The notes under the pieces were generated by a model. It was not told the origin of the DNA and did not search any database. It saw only the letters and a list, made by a program, of their open reading frames with translations. The position numbers and the translations under genes were made by a program. Shown here piece by piece: positions 33,486-41,690 of a stretch of 64,000 nt of DNA (within the stretch, counting starts at the first letter, position 1; every line of letters begins with the position of its first letter). Location of the stretch: assembly GCF_001513955.1 (NCBI RefSeq), contig NZ_KQ948153.1, positions 1 to 64,000 on the forward strand, given 5' to 3'. The DNA is from Streptomyces pseudovenezuelae. GTDB lineage: Bacteria > Actinomycetota > Actinomycetes > Streptomycetales > Streptomycetaceae.

Positions 33486-34261
33486 CGGGCTCCGCCGCCC
33501 AGCCAGTCGAGGTTCGTCCCGGTGTCCTGCCCCTGGGCGCCCACGAGTTCGAGGAAGGCGCGCTGCAGCGAGGGCGCGGCGCCGCGTACCTCGTCGAGCG
33601 GCCCGTGGGCGCGGATGCGGCCGGCGGCCATGACGGCCACCCAGTCGCACAGGGACTCCACCAGCTCCATCACGTGCGAGGAGAAGACGACGGTGGCGCC
33701 GGAAGCGGTGTACCGCTCAAGGACGCCCCGGATGATCTGCGCGGAGACCGGGTCCACGCCCTCGAACGGCTCGTCGAGAAAGAGCACTTCGGGATTGTGG
33801 AGCAGGGCGGCGGCCAGACCGATCTTCTTCCGCATCCCGGTCGAGTAGTCGACGACCAGCTTGTGCTGGGCCCCCGCCAGATCGAGCACGTCGAGCAGCT
33901 GAGCGGCCCGCCGGTCGACCTCGCCCCCGGGCAGCCCCCGCAACCGTCCCGTGTACCCGAGCAGTTCACGCCCCGAGAGACGCTCGAACAGCCGCAGCCC
34001 CTCGGGCAGGACGCCGATCCGGGACTTCACCTCGACGGGATCCCGCCACACGTCGTGCCCGGCCACCAGGACGGACCCCTGATCGGGCCGCAGCAGCCCG
34101 GTCACCATGGAGAGGGTGGTGGTCTTCCCGGCCCCGTTCGGACCGACCAGACCGATGAACTTCCCCGCGGGCAGCTCCAGATCGATGCCGGCGACGGCAA
34201 CCTGCTGCCCGAACCGCTTCCAGAGCCCACGCACACTCACAGCCGACGTCATGAACGCCAA
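33482..34261 (-). CDS. ABC transporter ATP-binding protein
   Basis: A 259-residue ATPase of the CcmA/ABC-2 type. Walker A GPNGAGKTTT lies near residue 40, the signature YSTGMRKKIGLAAAL near 140 and Walker B VLFLDEPFEGVDP near 160, with a switch His in FSSHVMELVE. It is coupled by GTGA overlap to the permease gene that follows. Two starts are possible (34261 or the ATG at 34252, MTSAVSV). The exported compound is unknown. Confidence 0.92.
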   Translation of the reverse strand: MAFMTSAVSVRGLWKRFGQQVAVAGIDLELPAGKFIGLVGPNGAGKTTTLSMVTGLLRPDQGSVLVAGHDVWRDPVEVKSRIGVLPEGLRLFERLSGRELLGYTGRLRGLPGGEVDRRAAQLLDVLDLAGAQHKLVVDYSTGMRKKIGLAAALLHNPEVLFLDEPFEGVDPVSAQIIRGVLERYTASGATVVFSSHVMELVESLCDWVAVMAAGRIRAHGPLDEVRGAAPSLQRAFLELVGAQGQDTGTNLDWLGGGAR

Positions 34262-34288
34262 CCCTAGGGGCGCGGAGAACCCGTCCTC

Positions 34289-34966
34289 TCACCGATCCCT
34301 GCCGCACGCGTAGGCGAGCGGCGAGATCAACTCCTCGGCGTCCGGCAGCCAGCGGTTCGCCGGTGTCGGACGGCAGGCCCACTGAACGGCACCGGACGAC
34401 CCGTACCGCGTCGGGGGAGCCGCCACGTAGGCCCCCTCGCCCAGCGCGACCAGATCGAGCGACGAGGGCGTCCAGCCCAGCTTCCGCACCAGCTCCGGCA
34501 CCTTCACCGACGCCCCCGGCAGCACGAAGAAGTGCATCCGGCGATCAGGTGTCAGCGTCACGGGGCCCAGCGTCAACTCCATGCGCTCCATGCGCGCGAG
34601 CGCGAGGAACCCGGCCGTCTCGGGGACGGAGATCGCGTCGAAGGTCCGCCCGGTGGGCAGCAGGATCGAGGCCGTCGGCTGCTTCTGCCACATCCGGCGC
34701 GCGACCGTCGCACTGCCCGTGGCCTGCGTCGCCCAGTCCTCCCGAGCGGGATGCGCCCCCGGCACGGCGCACGCGGTGTCACCGCAGGAGCACCGCTGCA
34801 CCCCGTCGACGGCTTCCAGCCAGGTGCCGGGGAAGACGTCCCAGTGACGCTCCTCGGCGTATCGTACGGCTGTCTCCAGCAGCGATTCCCCGCGCTGCTT
34901 CGGAATCTGAGCGGCTTCGGTACCCGCGATCGTCTCTTCCACGCAGAGCACAACTCCCGCACCCAC
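34289..34966 (-). CDS. stand-alone prim-pol (bifunctional DNA primase/polymerase N-terminal) domain protein
   Basis: About 225 residues matching the N-terminal prim-pol domain found in archaeal/phage primase-polymerases, here without a helicase domain. Seen: AVRYAEERHWDVFPGTWLE, a Cys cluster CSCGDTACAVPGAHP, and ILLPTGRTFDAISVP, where the usual metal-binding Asp-x-Asp pair is reduced to a single Asp. Catalysis is therefore doubtful. Stand-alone copies are conserved in Streptomyces, with unknown function. The start is unsure: GTG codons at 34966, 34951 and 34942 are all in frame and none has an ideal ribosome site. Confidence 0.75.
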   Translation of the reverse strand: MGAGVVLCVEETIAGTEAAQIPKQRGESLLETAVRYAEERHWDVFPGTWLEAVDGVQRCSCGDTACAVPGAHPAREDWATQATGSATVARRMWQKQPTASILLPTGRTFDAISVPETAGFLALARMERMELTLGPVTLTPDRRMHFFVLPGASVKVPELVRKLGWTPSSLDLVALGEGAYVAAPPTRYGSSGAVQWACRPTPANRWLPDAEELISPLAYACGRDR

Positions 34967-35245
34967 CTCGGGTTACGGCCGGGCCAGGACCTGCGCGCGC
35001 GGGGGCAGCGCATCGATTCCGCATCCGGGGCGCATGGATGCATGGGCGGGGGCGCAGAGGAGGAACCTCGGCGTGAGCTGGGTAACCACGTGTGGGGGTC
35101 GGTACGAGTCTTTACCCCGGCAATCCTCGCATGCCTCGCATTTTCGACACCTTGGCGGGGCATTGATCTTCACGGCCGGAACTTTTCGGTGGAAGACACG
35201 TCAACTCGGTGCGTGGGCAGGCACCGCAGCCACAGGGGGTACGCC

Positions 35246-36631
35246 ATGGCCGCAAGGCCTCTCGTCGCGCGGCAGCCGAACGAACGGCTGCAGGCGCTCA
35301 TCCAGGAGGCGGGGTGCTCGAACGCCGGGCTGGCCCGCCGGGTCAACATGTGCGGCGCCGAGCACGGCCTCGACCTGCGCTACGACAAGACGTCCGTGGC
35401 CCGTTGGCTGCGCGGACAGCAGCCGCGGGGCAGGGCGCCCGCGATCATCGCGGAGGCCCTCGGGCGCAAACTCGGCCGTACGGTCACGATCGACGAGATC
35501 GGCATGGCCAACGGCAAGAACCTCGCCTCCGGCGTCGGGCTGCAGTTCTCGCCGACGGTCCTGGGCGCCATCGAGCAGGTGTGTGAGCTGTGGCGCAGTG
35601 ACGTGGGTCGCCGGGACTTCCTGTCCGGCTCCTCGGTCGCCGCGTCCGCGCTGGTCGAGCCGAGCCGCGACTGGCTGATCTCCTCGCCCGACTCGCAGGT
35701 GGCACGCCAGGCGGGCCCGCGCGTGGGGCAGTCCGACGTGGCGGCCGTGCGCGCGATGACCCAGGCGCTCGTGGACCTCGACCACCAGTACGGCAGCGGG
35801 CATGTGCGCCCGGTCGTCGTGCACTACCTCAACAGCGTGGTCTCCGGGCTGCTCGCGGGGTCCTACCGGGAGGCGACCGGGCGGGAACTGTTCGCCGCCG
35901 TCGCGCGGTTGACCGAACTCGCCGGGTACATGGCGATCGACACCGGTCAACCGGGCCTGGCCCAGCGGTACTACATCCAGGCGCTGCGGCTCGCACAGGC
36001 GGCGGGCGACCGCGGATACGGCGGCTATGTGCTCGCCGCGTCCATGAGCCACCTCGCCGCGCAGCTCGGGAACCCGCGCGAGATCGCCCAGTTGGCGCGG
36101 GCGGCGCAGGAAGGGGCGCGAGGGCGGGTGACACCGCGCGCGGAGGCGATGTTCCACGCGGCGGAGGCCCGCGGGCACGCGCTGATGGGCGATGTGCGGG
36201 CCACCCAGGCGGCGTCCGGGCGGGCCGTGCACGCCCTGGAGGCGGCGGACCCCTCCTCCGGCGACGACCCGGCGTGGATCGCGCACTTCGACGAGGCCTA
36301 TCTGGCCGACGAGTTGGCCCACTGCCACCGCGACCTCGGCCAGGCCGACGCGGCGGCCCGGTGCGCGCAGGAGTCCCTGGACGGGCTCCCCGAGAACAAG
36401 GCGCGCCGACGGGCCATCGGGCTGGTCCTGCTCGCGTCCGCGCAGGTGCAGCAGCGCGAGGTCGAGCAGGCCTGCAACACGGGCCTGAAAGCGGTCGAGT
36501 TGCTGGAGACGCTGCGCTCCAACCGGGGCGCGGAGTACCTCGACGACTTCCAGCAGCGGCTGGAGCCGTTCCGGGACGAGCCCGTCGTCAGGGAGTTCGG
36601 AGCCCGGCTGGACCTTCAGGCGGCCGCGTAA
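35246..36631 (+). CDS. NsdA-like regulatory protein with helical repeat domain
   Basis: A 461-residue protein related in layout to the Streptomyces NsdA/NsdB regulators. The N-terminal 75 residues form an atypical HTH (LIQEAGCSNAGLARRVNMCGAEHGLDLRYDKTSVARWLRGQQP). Residues about 150-450 are Ala/Leu-rich helical repeats of TPR character (GLAQRYYIQALRLAQAAGD, ELAHCHRDLGQADAAARCAQESL). It probably controls development or secondary metabolism through protein contacts; this is inference from the family. The ATG has an AGGGGG ribosome site. A consensus ribosome site (AAGGAGGA) follows directly after its stop with no start codon in range. Confidence 0.85.
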   Translation: MAARPLVARQPNERLQALIQEAGCSNAGLARRVNMCGAEHGLDLRYDKTSVARWLRGQQPRGRAPAIIAEALGRKLGRTVTIDEIGMANGKNLASGVGLQFSPTVLGAIEQVCELWRSDVGRRDFLSGSSVAASALVEPSRDWLISSPDSQVARQAGPRVGQSDVAAVRAMTQALVDLDHQYGSGHVRPVVVHYLNSVVSGLLAGSYREATGRELFAAVARLTELAGYMAIDTGQPGLAQRYYIQALRLAQAAGDRGYGGYVLAASMSHLAAQLGNPREIAQLARAAQEGARGRVTPRAEAMFHAAEARGHALMGDVRATQAASGRAVHALEAADPSSGDDPAWIAHFDEAYLADELAHCHRDLGQADAAARCAQESLDGLPENKARRRAIGLVLLASAQVQQREVEQACNTGLKAVELLETLRSNRGAEYLDDFQQRLEPFRDEPVVREFGARLDLQAAA

Positions 36632-36801
36632 AGGAGGACATATACAGCGGATACGAGCCCGGAATCGTCACGTGATCTCCCGGGATCTGTTACTGCGGTC
36701 ACAGGGGCGCAGGTCACGTCCTGTGCTACGTGGCACCGGGCTCGGAGGACCCGGTAGCGTGAGCCGACGATTCCGAAGTTCCCCCATAAGTAGGAGTCCC
36801 G

Positions 36802-38598
36802 GTGACGCAGAGTGGACAGGGCGAGCAGCCCTCGGCGCGCGAAGCGCGCGAAGGCATCGTGCTGCCCTCCGACGGCGGGGAACCCCTGCTGCCGGGACAG
36901 ACGGGTGGATACGGCAGTCCGCAGCCCGGATACGGCCCCCCGCAGCAGGGCGGCTACGGGGGCCCTCCGCAGGCGGGCCGGCCCGGTCCGGCCGCCGACG
37001 CGGGCTACGGCCAGCCGCCCGTCGGCCAGGCCTGGGGCACCCCGTGGGGTCCCGAACAGCAGCAGGACCAGGCGCAGCAGCAGGACCAGGCCCAGCACCA
37101 GGCCCAGCAGCAGCCGCAGGACCAGACCCAGCACTGGCCGCCCGCCCAGACCTGGGGCGCGCCCGAGCAGCCCGGCGGGATACCGCCGCAGTCCCCGGCC
37201 CAGCCCCAGCCCCAGCCCGCGCCGGGGTACGACACCAACGAGCCGACGTCCTACTACCTGCCGCCCGTGGGTCAGCCCACCCCCCAGTCCCAGCCGCTGC
37301 CCCCGCAGCAGGGCCAGGTCGCGCCCTACGAGGCTCCCGGCAGCGGTGCGCCGCAGCAGCAGGCCACGCCGGGCTACCGCGCCGACGAGCCCACGTCCTA
37401 CTATCTGCCGCCCGTGGGCCAGCCCCTCCCGTCGGCCCCCGGCACCCCCGCCTCCGCGCCCCTGCCGCCGGCCGACGAGGGCGCCACCCAGTTCATCCCG
37501 CCGGTGGCGGCCGGCCCCGCGGCCCACGAGGGCGCCACCCAGTACCTCCCGCCCGTCCGCCCCGGCGAGCTGCCGCCCGAGGTGTCCGCGGAGGCGGCAC
37601 GGTTCCCGGGCCAGTACCCGCAGGCCCCGTACGGTGCGCAGAACCCGGCGCCCGGACCGGCCGGCGGCCCCGACGCCGAGGCCACGCAGTTCATCGCGCC
37701 CGTGCCCGGACAGGCCCCCGGCGCGGCCTACGGCGGCGACCGGCAGCCGCCCTCCGACTTCGACAACCTCTTCCGCAGCGACCCGGGCGGTGACGGCGGG
37801 GCCGCGTCCACGCAGCAGATGCCGCGCTTCGCCCAGCCCGAGGCCGTACCGCCCGCCTACGGGGGCCAGCAGCCGCCGTACGGGGCCCAGCAGCCCTCGT
37901 ACGGGTCCCAGCCGCCGTACGGTCCGCCGGGTGCCGAGCTCTACGACGACGGCGACCGAGGCGGCCGCAAGCGGTCGCGGGTGCCGGTCATCGCCGCCGT
38001 GGGCATCGGGATCGTGGTGCTCGGCATCGGCGCGGGCGCGCTGCTCGCCGGCGGCGGGGGCAGCGGCGACGGGGGCTACAAGAACCAGACCGTGTCGGCG
38101 ACGGCCCCGGCGACCGACGGCTCCTCCTCGCCGGCCGCCGACCCGGCGAAGGCGCAGGCCGTCGAGCTGGACAAGCTGCTCGCCGACAGCGGCAACAGCC
38201 GTTCCTCGGTGATCAGCGCGGTGGCGAACGTGAAGTCCTGCAAGAACCTCGGCCAGGCGGCCCAGGACCTGCGGGACGCGGCGGCCCAGCGCACCGGCCT
38301 GGTGACCCGGCTCAAGACGCTCTCCGTCGACCGGCTGGCGAGCCACGCCGAGCTGACCGACGCCCTCACCAGGGCCTGGCAGGCGTCCGCGTCCGCCGAC
38401 AACCACTACGCGGCCTGGGCCGACCAGTCCGCCGGCAAGAAGGGCTGCAAGAAGGGCCAGGCCCGCGCCACGGGTCAGACCCAGGCCGGCAACCGGGACA
38501 GCGGCACCGCCAGCACGGAGAAGGCCAAGGCGGCCCGGCTGTGGAACGCGATCGCCAGGAAGTACAGCCTGACCGAGCGCACGGCCACCCAGCTGTGA
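36802..38598 (+). CDS. Pro/Gln-rich single-pass membrane protein
   Basis: A 598-residue protein. Residues 1-390 are low-complexity and cytoplasmic: Gly-Tyr-Pro repeats, a Gln/Asp/Ala tract (EQQQDQAQQQDQAQHQAQQQ) and repeated motifs EPTSYYLPPVGQP (twice) and EGATQFIPPV-like (three times). A basic stretch (GGRKRSRVP) precedes one transmembrane helix (VPVIAAVGIGIVVLGIGAGALLAGG, about 394-418). The exterior domain of about 170 residues has paired Cys (VKSCKNLG, KKGCKKG) and is predicted helical. The GTG start has GTAGGAG upstream, and a TAGCGT -10 box is at 36755-36760. The repeats resemble phosphorylation-dependent scaffold tails, but function is unknown. Confidence 0.82.
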   Translation: MTQSGQGEQPSAREAREGIVLPSDGGEPLLPGQTGGYGSPQPGYGPPQQGGYGGPPQAGRPGPAADAGYGQPPVGQAWGTPWGPEQQQDQAQQQDQAQHQAQQQPQDQTQHWPPAQTWGAPEQPGGIPPQSPAQPQPQPAPGYDTNEPTSYYLPPVGQPTPQSQPLPPQQGQVAPYEAPGSGAPQQQATPGYRADEPTSYYLPPVGQPLPSAPGTPASAPLPPADEGATQFIPPVAAGPAAHEGATQYLPPVRPGELPPEVSAEAARFPGQYPQAPYGAQNPAPGPAGGPDAEATQFIAPVPGQAPGAAYGGDRQPPSDFDNLFRSDPGGDGGAASTQQMPRFAQPEAVPPAYGGQQPPYGAQQPSYGSQPPYGPPGAELYDDGDRGGRKRSRVPVIAAVGIGIVVLGIGAGALLAGGGGSGDGGYKNQTVSATAPATDGSSSPAADPAKAQAVELDKLLADSGNSRSSVISAVANVKSCKNLGQAAQDLRDAAAQRTGLVTRLKTLSVDRLASHAELTDALTRAWQASASADNHYAAWADQSAGKKGCKKGQARATGQTQAGNRDSGTASTEKAKAARLWNAIARKYSLTERTATQL

Positions 38599-38603
38599 AC
38601 GGT

Positions 38604-38633
38604 CCGCGGGAGGCGTCACGGCGCCTCCCGCGG
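38604..38633. terminator. bidirectional hairpin terminator
   Basis: Perfect 12-bp stem (CCGCGGGAGGCG at 38604-38615, complement at 38622-38633) with a 6-base loop, between the stops at 38598 (+) and 38652 (-). Confidence 0.85.
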
Positions 38634-38651
38634 AGCGGTCGACCTACCGGG

Positions 38652-39989
38652 TCAGTTGACGTCCGCGTTCTGCAGTGTCCGGGTCACGTCGGTGAAGCCC
38701 TTGCGCGCCGCCACGAGCTGGCCCCGGCGCACCACCTGGAACGTCACATGGGCGTTGACCATGCGCGGGAAGCCGACCACGGCGAGGTCGTCGGCGGAGC
38801 TCCAGGTGTCCCGGGTGGTCCACTGGAGGGTCGGCGTCAGACCGCCGGTCGAGATCTTGAGGCCGCCGTTGAGGGCGCCGCGCAGGCTGTCGGCGGACAC
38901 CTCGCCGCCGCCCAGCGACTCGACGGCCTTCTCGAACACGGTGTAGGCGATCCAGGTGGTCTGCACCCCCGCGTCCGCCGAGTCGATGCGGTTGTCGCCG
39001 AAGGCCTCCGCGTTGATGACCTTCTTCATCGCGTCCCAGCGGGCGTCGCTCTCCACCGGGTACCAGCCGGTGATGTACGAGCCCTCGTAGGGCCCCGAGG
39101 CCCCGCCGGACGCGTCGATCTCCGTCTGGTCGACGCTGCCCATCGCCATGGCGGTGCGCACGCTCGGGTAGTCCTCGCGGACGCGCCGGAAGGAGTCCAT
39201 GAAGGTGCTGGTGCGGTCGCCGAGCGCGGGCACCACACAGCCCTCCTTCGAGCCGGCGGCCGCGGCTGACGACGTCGAGCTGCCGAGCGCCTTCGTCGAC
39301 TGCGCCGAGTACTCGGTGGCGTCGTCCGCCGCCCGCACGTCGCTCGCGGGCCGGTGCTTCCCGGTGGTCAGCCCGGAGTTCAGCAGGACCGGCAGCTCGT
39401 CGCCCGCGATGGTGTCGGGCCGTACGAGGGTCACGTTGCCGCAGGCCGCGGCGAGCTCCTTGCCGAGGCCGGCCAGAAGGGTGGGCTGGCCGCCGTTGAC
39501 GGGGTAGGACAGCGGGCTGGTGAACTCGTCGTTGGTGATGCCGTAGCCGCCGATGTAGGGGATGCCCGCGCCCTCCAGCGGCGGGAAGAAGGAGTCGCCG
39601 TACTGGCTGTAGGAGCCGACGACCGCGACGACGTTCTCCTTGACCGCGCGCCGGGCGCACTTGGCCGCGGACACGCCGTCGTTGTGGTCGTTGCAGGTCA
39701 GGACGGTGAGCTTACGGCCGTGGATGCCACCCCTGGAGTTGATCCAGCGGGCGTAGGCCCGGGCGAAGGCGGGCATGCCGGGCTTGTTGGTCGCCTTGGT
39801 GTCCGAGGGGGCCCAGGTCATCACCTTGATCGGGTCGTCCCCGGAACCCCCCGCGGTACCGGGGACGACCCCGCAACCGGCGACGAGGGAGGCACACGCC
39901 GCCAGGGCTCCCGCCGCGAGGGCGGTGGCTCTGACGGGCCGGTGGTGCCGGGGGAGGAAGGTGCTGCGGATGCGTCGCCTGCCGGTCAT
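38652..39989 (-). CDS. ABC-type branched-chain amino acid-binding lipoprotein (periplasmic-binding protein type 1)
   Basis: A 445-residue extracytoplasmic solute-binding lipoprotein. It has a basic N-terminus (MTGRRRIRSTFLPRHHRPVR), a hydrophobic core and the lipobox LVAGC with Cys39 for lipidation. The mature part is a Leu/Ile/Val-binding-protein fold (GRKLTVLTCNDHNDGVSAAKCARRAVKENVVAVVGSYSQYG; IPYIGGYGITNDEFTSP). No permease or ATPase gene is adjacent, so it is an orphan binding protein or serves as a sensor. A Ser/Ala-rich insertion (GSSTSSAAAAGSKEG) occurs mid-protein. Divergent from the gene at 40108. Confidence 0.88.
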   Translation of the reverse strand: MTGRRRIRSTFLPRHHRPVRATALAAGALAACASLVAGCGVVPGTAGGSGDDPIKVMTWAPSDTKATNKPGMPAFARAYARWINSRGGIHGRKLTVLTCNDHNDGVSAAKCARRAVKENVVAVVGSYSQYGDSFFPPLEGAGIPYIGGYGITNDEFTSPLSYPVNGGQPTLLAGLGKELAAACGNVTLVRPDTIAGDELPVLLNSGLTTGKHRPASDVRAADDATEYSAQSTKALGSSTSSAAAAGSKEGCVVPALGDRTSTFMDSFRRVREDYPSVRTAMAMGSVDQTEIDASGGASGPYEGSYITGWYPVESDARWDAMKKVINAEAFGDNRIDSADAGVQTTWIAYTVFEKAVESLGGGEVSADSLRGALNGGLKISTGGLTPTLQWTTRDTWSSADDLAVVGFPRMVNAHVTFQVVRRGQLVAARKGFTDVTRTLQNADVN

Positions 39990-40107
39990 GGGCACACACG
40001 CTTCCGCCACATCGCCAACTCGGAAGTGACCCTCGGTCAACGAAGGGTGACGTAAAGGTGAACAGCGAGGGCTCGTGCGGCACGTATGGGGGAAGAACGT
40101 ACGATCG

Positions 40108-40608
40108 GTGACCGTGCAAGGTTCGGAGAACTCTTCCCGTCGCGGCCGTCGCTCCTCCACCATGGGCGGCATGCCACTGAACGACATGCCGTGGTGGCGC
40201 TGGCGCAGCAATGTGCGCTCCGCGCTGCACATGCTCTCCGACCCCGCCTTCCAGCAGAACGTCTGGCTGGCCGGCGTCGAGGGGTACGGGGACGTCACCG
40301 ACGCCGTGTACCGCCTCGTCGAGGACACCTGGCTGGACAACTGGTCCGCCGAGAAATACGTCGGCACGATCTTCCGGGACTCCCAGGAGGCGGCCCTCGT
40401 CGACACCGCCGTGCTGCGGGTGCTGCGGATCATGCACCAGGCCGGGCCGGACGCCCCCGTCTCCGTGTACATGGAGAACCCGGGGTGGCCGGACGCGGTG
40501 CGGGCGGCGCGGGACGCGCACGTGCGGATGGCGACGGCCGACGGGGAGGACCCCGACGCGCCGCCGCGCACGCTCCAGGTGCTGCAGATCATGACCCGGT
40601 CCGCGTGA
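40108..40608 (+). CDS. conserved actinobacterial protein of unknown function (SCO4402-like)
   Basis: A protein of about 166 residues without a recognised domain. The conserved core begins PLNDMPWWRWRSNVRSALHML and continues with NVWLAGVEGYGDVTDAVYRLVEDTWLDNWSAEKYVGTIFRDS; it is rich in Trp and acidic residues and has no signal or membrane segment. I recognise it as a family conserved next to purU in Streptomyces. The start is uncertain among GTG codons at 40075, 40108 and 40114; a TACGAT -10-like hexamer at 40100-40105 would make the GTG at 40114 leaderless. The purU gene follows after 46 bp. Confidence 0.7.
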   Translation: MTVQGSENSSRRGRRSSTMGGMPLNDMPWWRWRSNVRSALHMLSDPAFQQNVWLAGVEGYGDVTDAVYRLVEDTWLDNWSAEKYVGTIFRDSQEAALVDTAVLRVLRIMHQAGPDAPVSVYMENPGWPDAVRAARDAHVRMATADGEDPDAPPRTLQVLQIMTRSA

Positions 40609-40654
40609 CGGACGCGGTGTCCGGCGCGGCGGCCGATATGCGACCCTGTCCTGC

Positions 40655-41524
40655 ATGAACGAGCAGTCCGCCCCCGCCGACCAGTACGTCCTGACCCTGT
40701 CCTGCCCCGACAAGCAGGGCATCGTGCACGCCGTGTCGAGCTACCTCTTCATGACCGGCTGCAACATCGAGGACAGCCAGCAGTTCGGCGACCACGACAC
40801 GGGTCTGTTCTTCATGCGCGTCCACTTCTCCGCCGAGGCTCCGGTGACGGTGGACAAGCTGCGGGCGTCGTTCGCGGCGATCGGCGACGCCTTCCACATG
40901 GACTGGCAGATCAACCGGGCCGAGGACAAGATGCGGGTCGTGCTGATGGTCAGCAGGTTCGGGCACTGCCTGAACGACCTGCTCTTCCGCGCACGCATCG
41001 GTGCGCTGCCGGTCGAGATCGCCGCCGTGGTCTCCAACCACACCGACTTCGCCGAGCTCGTGGGGTCGTACAACATCCCCTTCCACCACATTCCGGTGAC
41101 GCGGGAGAACAAGGCCCAGGCGGAGGCGCAGCTGCTTGAGCTGGTGCGGGAACAGGGCGTCGAGCTCGTCGTGCTCGCCCGGTACATGCAGGTGCTCTCC
41201 GACGACCTGTGCAAGCAGCTCAGCGGCAGGATCATCAACATCCACCACTCGTTCCTGCCGAGCTTCAAGGGCGCGAAGCCCTATCACCAGGCTCATGCGC
41301 GGGGCGTGAAGCTGATCGGGGCCACCGCGCACTACGTGACCGCGGACCTCGACGAGGGGCCGATCATCGAGCAGGAGGTCGAGCGGGTGGGCCACGACGT
41401 CACTCCGGACCAGCTCGTCGCGATCGGGCGGGACGTGGAGTGCCAGGCGCTGGCGCGGGCCGTGAAGTGGCATGCGGAGCGGCGGATTCTGCTCAATGGC
41501 CGACGGACGGTCGTGTTCGCCTAG
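40655..41524 (+). CDS. purU: formyltetrahydrofolate deformylase
   Basis: PurU, 289 residues, hydrolyses 10-formyltetrahydrofolate to formate and tetrahydrofolate, balancing one-carbon pools. An N-terminal ACT domain (YVLTLSCPDKQGIVHAVSSYLFMTGCNIED, residues about 10-85) precedes the formyltransferase-fold domain. That domain carries the catalytic Asn-His-Asp set: INIHHSFLPSFKGAKPYHQAHARGVKLIGATAHYVTADLDEGPII. Length is standard. The ATG start has only a weak ribosome site. The transcript runs into a perfect 25-bp inverted repeat. Confidence 0.96.
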   Translation: MNEQSAPADQYVLTLSCPDKQGIVHAVSSYLFMTGCNIEDSQQFGDHDTGLFFMRVHFSAEAPVTVDKLRASFAAIGDAFHMDWQINRAEDKMRVVLMVSRFGHCLNDLLFRARIGALPVEIAAVVSNHTDFAELVGSYNIPFHHIPVTRENKAQAEAQLLELVREQGVELVVLARYMQVLSDDLCKQLSGRIINIHHSFLPSFKGAKPYHQAHARGVKLIGATAHYVTADLDEGPIIEQEVERVGHDVTPDQLVAIGRDVECQALARAVKWHAERRILLNGRRTVVFA

Positions 41525-41573
41525 GAGCTCGGGGCGGTCTGTCGTCGGGCGGCTGCGGGTGGTGGGTGGTTGC

Positions 41574-41644
41574 TCGCGCAGTTCCCCGCGCCCCTTGAGT
41601 AGGTGCAGTGGACGTGCCTTCAAGGGGCGCGGGGAACTGCGCGA
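41574..41644. terminator. 25-bp inverted repeat built from two opposed copies of the dispersed element
   Basis: Arms at 41574-41598 and 41620-41644 are exact complements (25 bp) around a 21-base loop. Each arm contains the dispersed element (GGGGCGCGGGGAACTGCGCG on the right, its complement on the left). It lies between the convergent stops of purU (41524) and the zinc-finger protein gene (41691) and should act as a bidirectional terminator. The right copy extends with ACCAGCC to 41650. Confidence 0.85.
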
Positions 41645-41690
41645 CCAGCCCCCACCGGGCCGCAGCCGCCTACGAGACCGCGCCCCGCTC

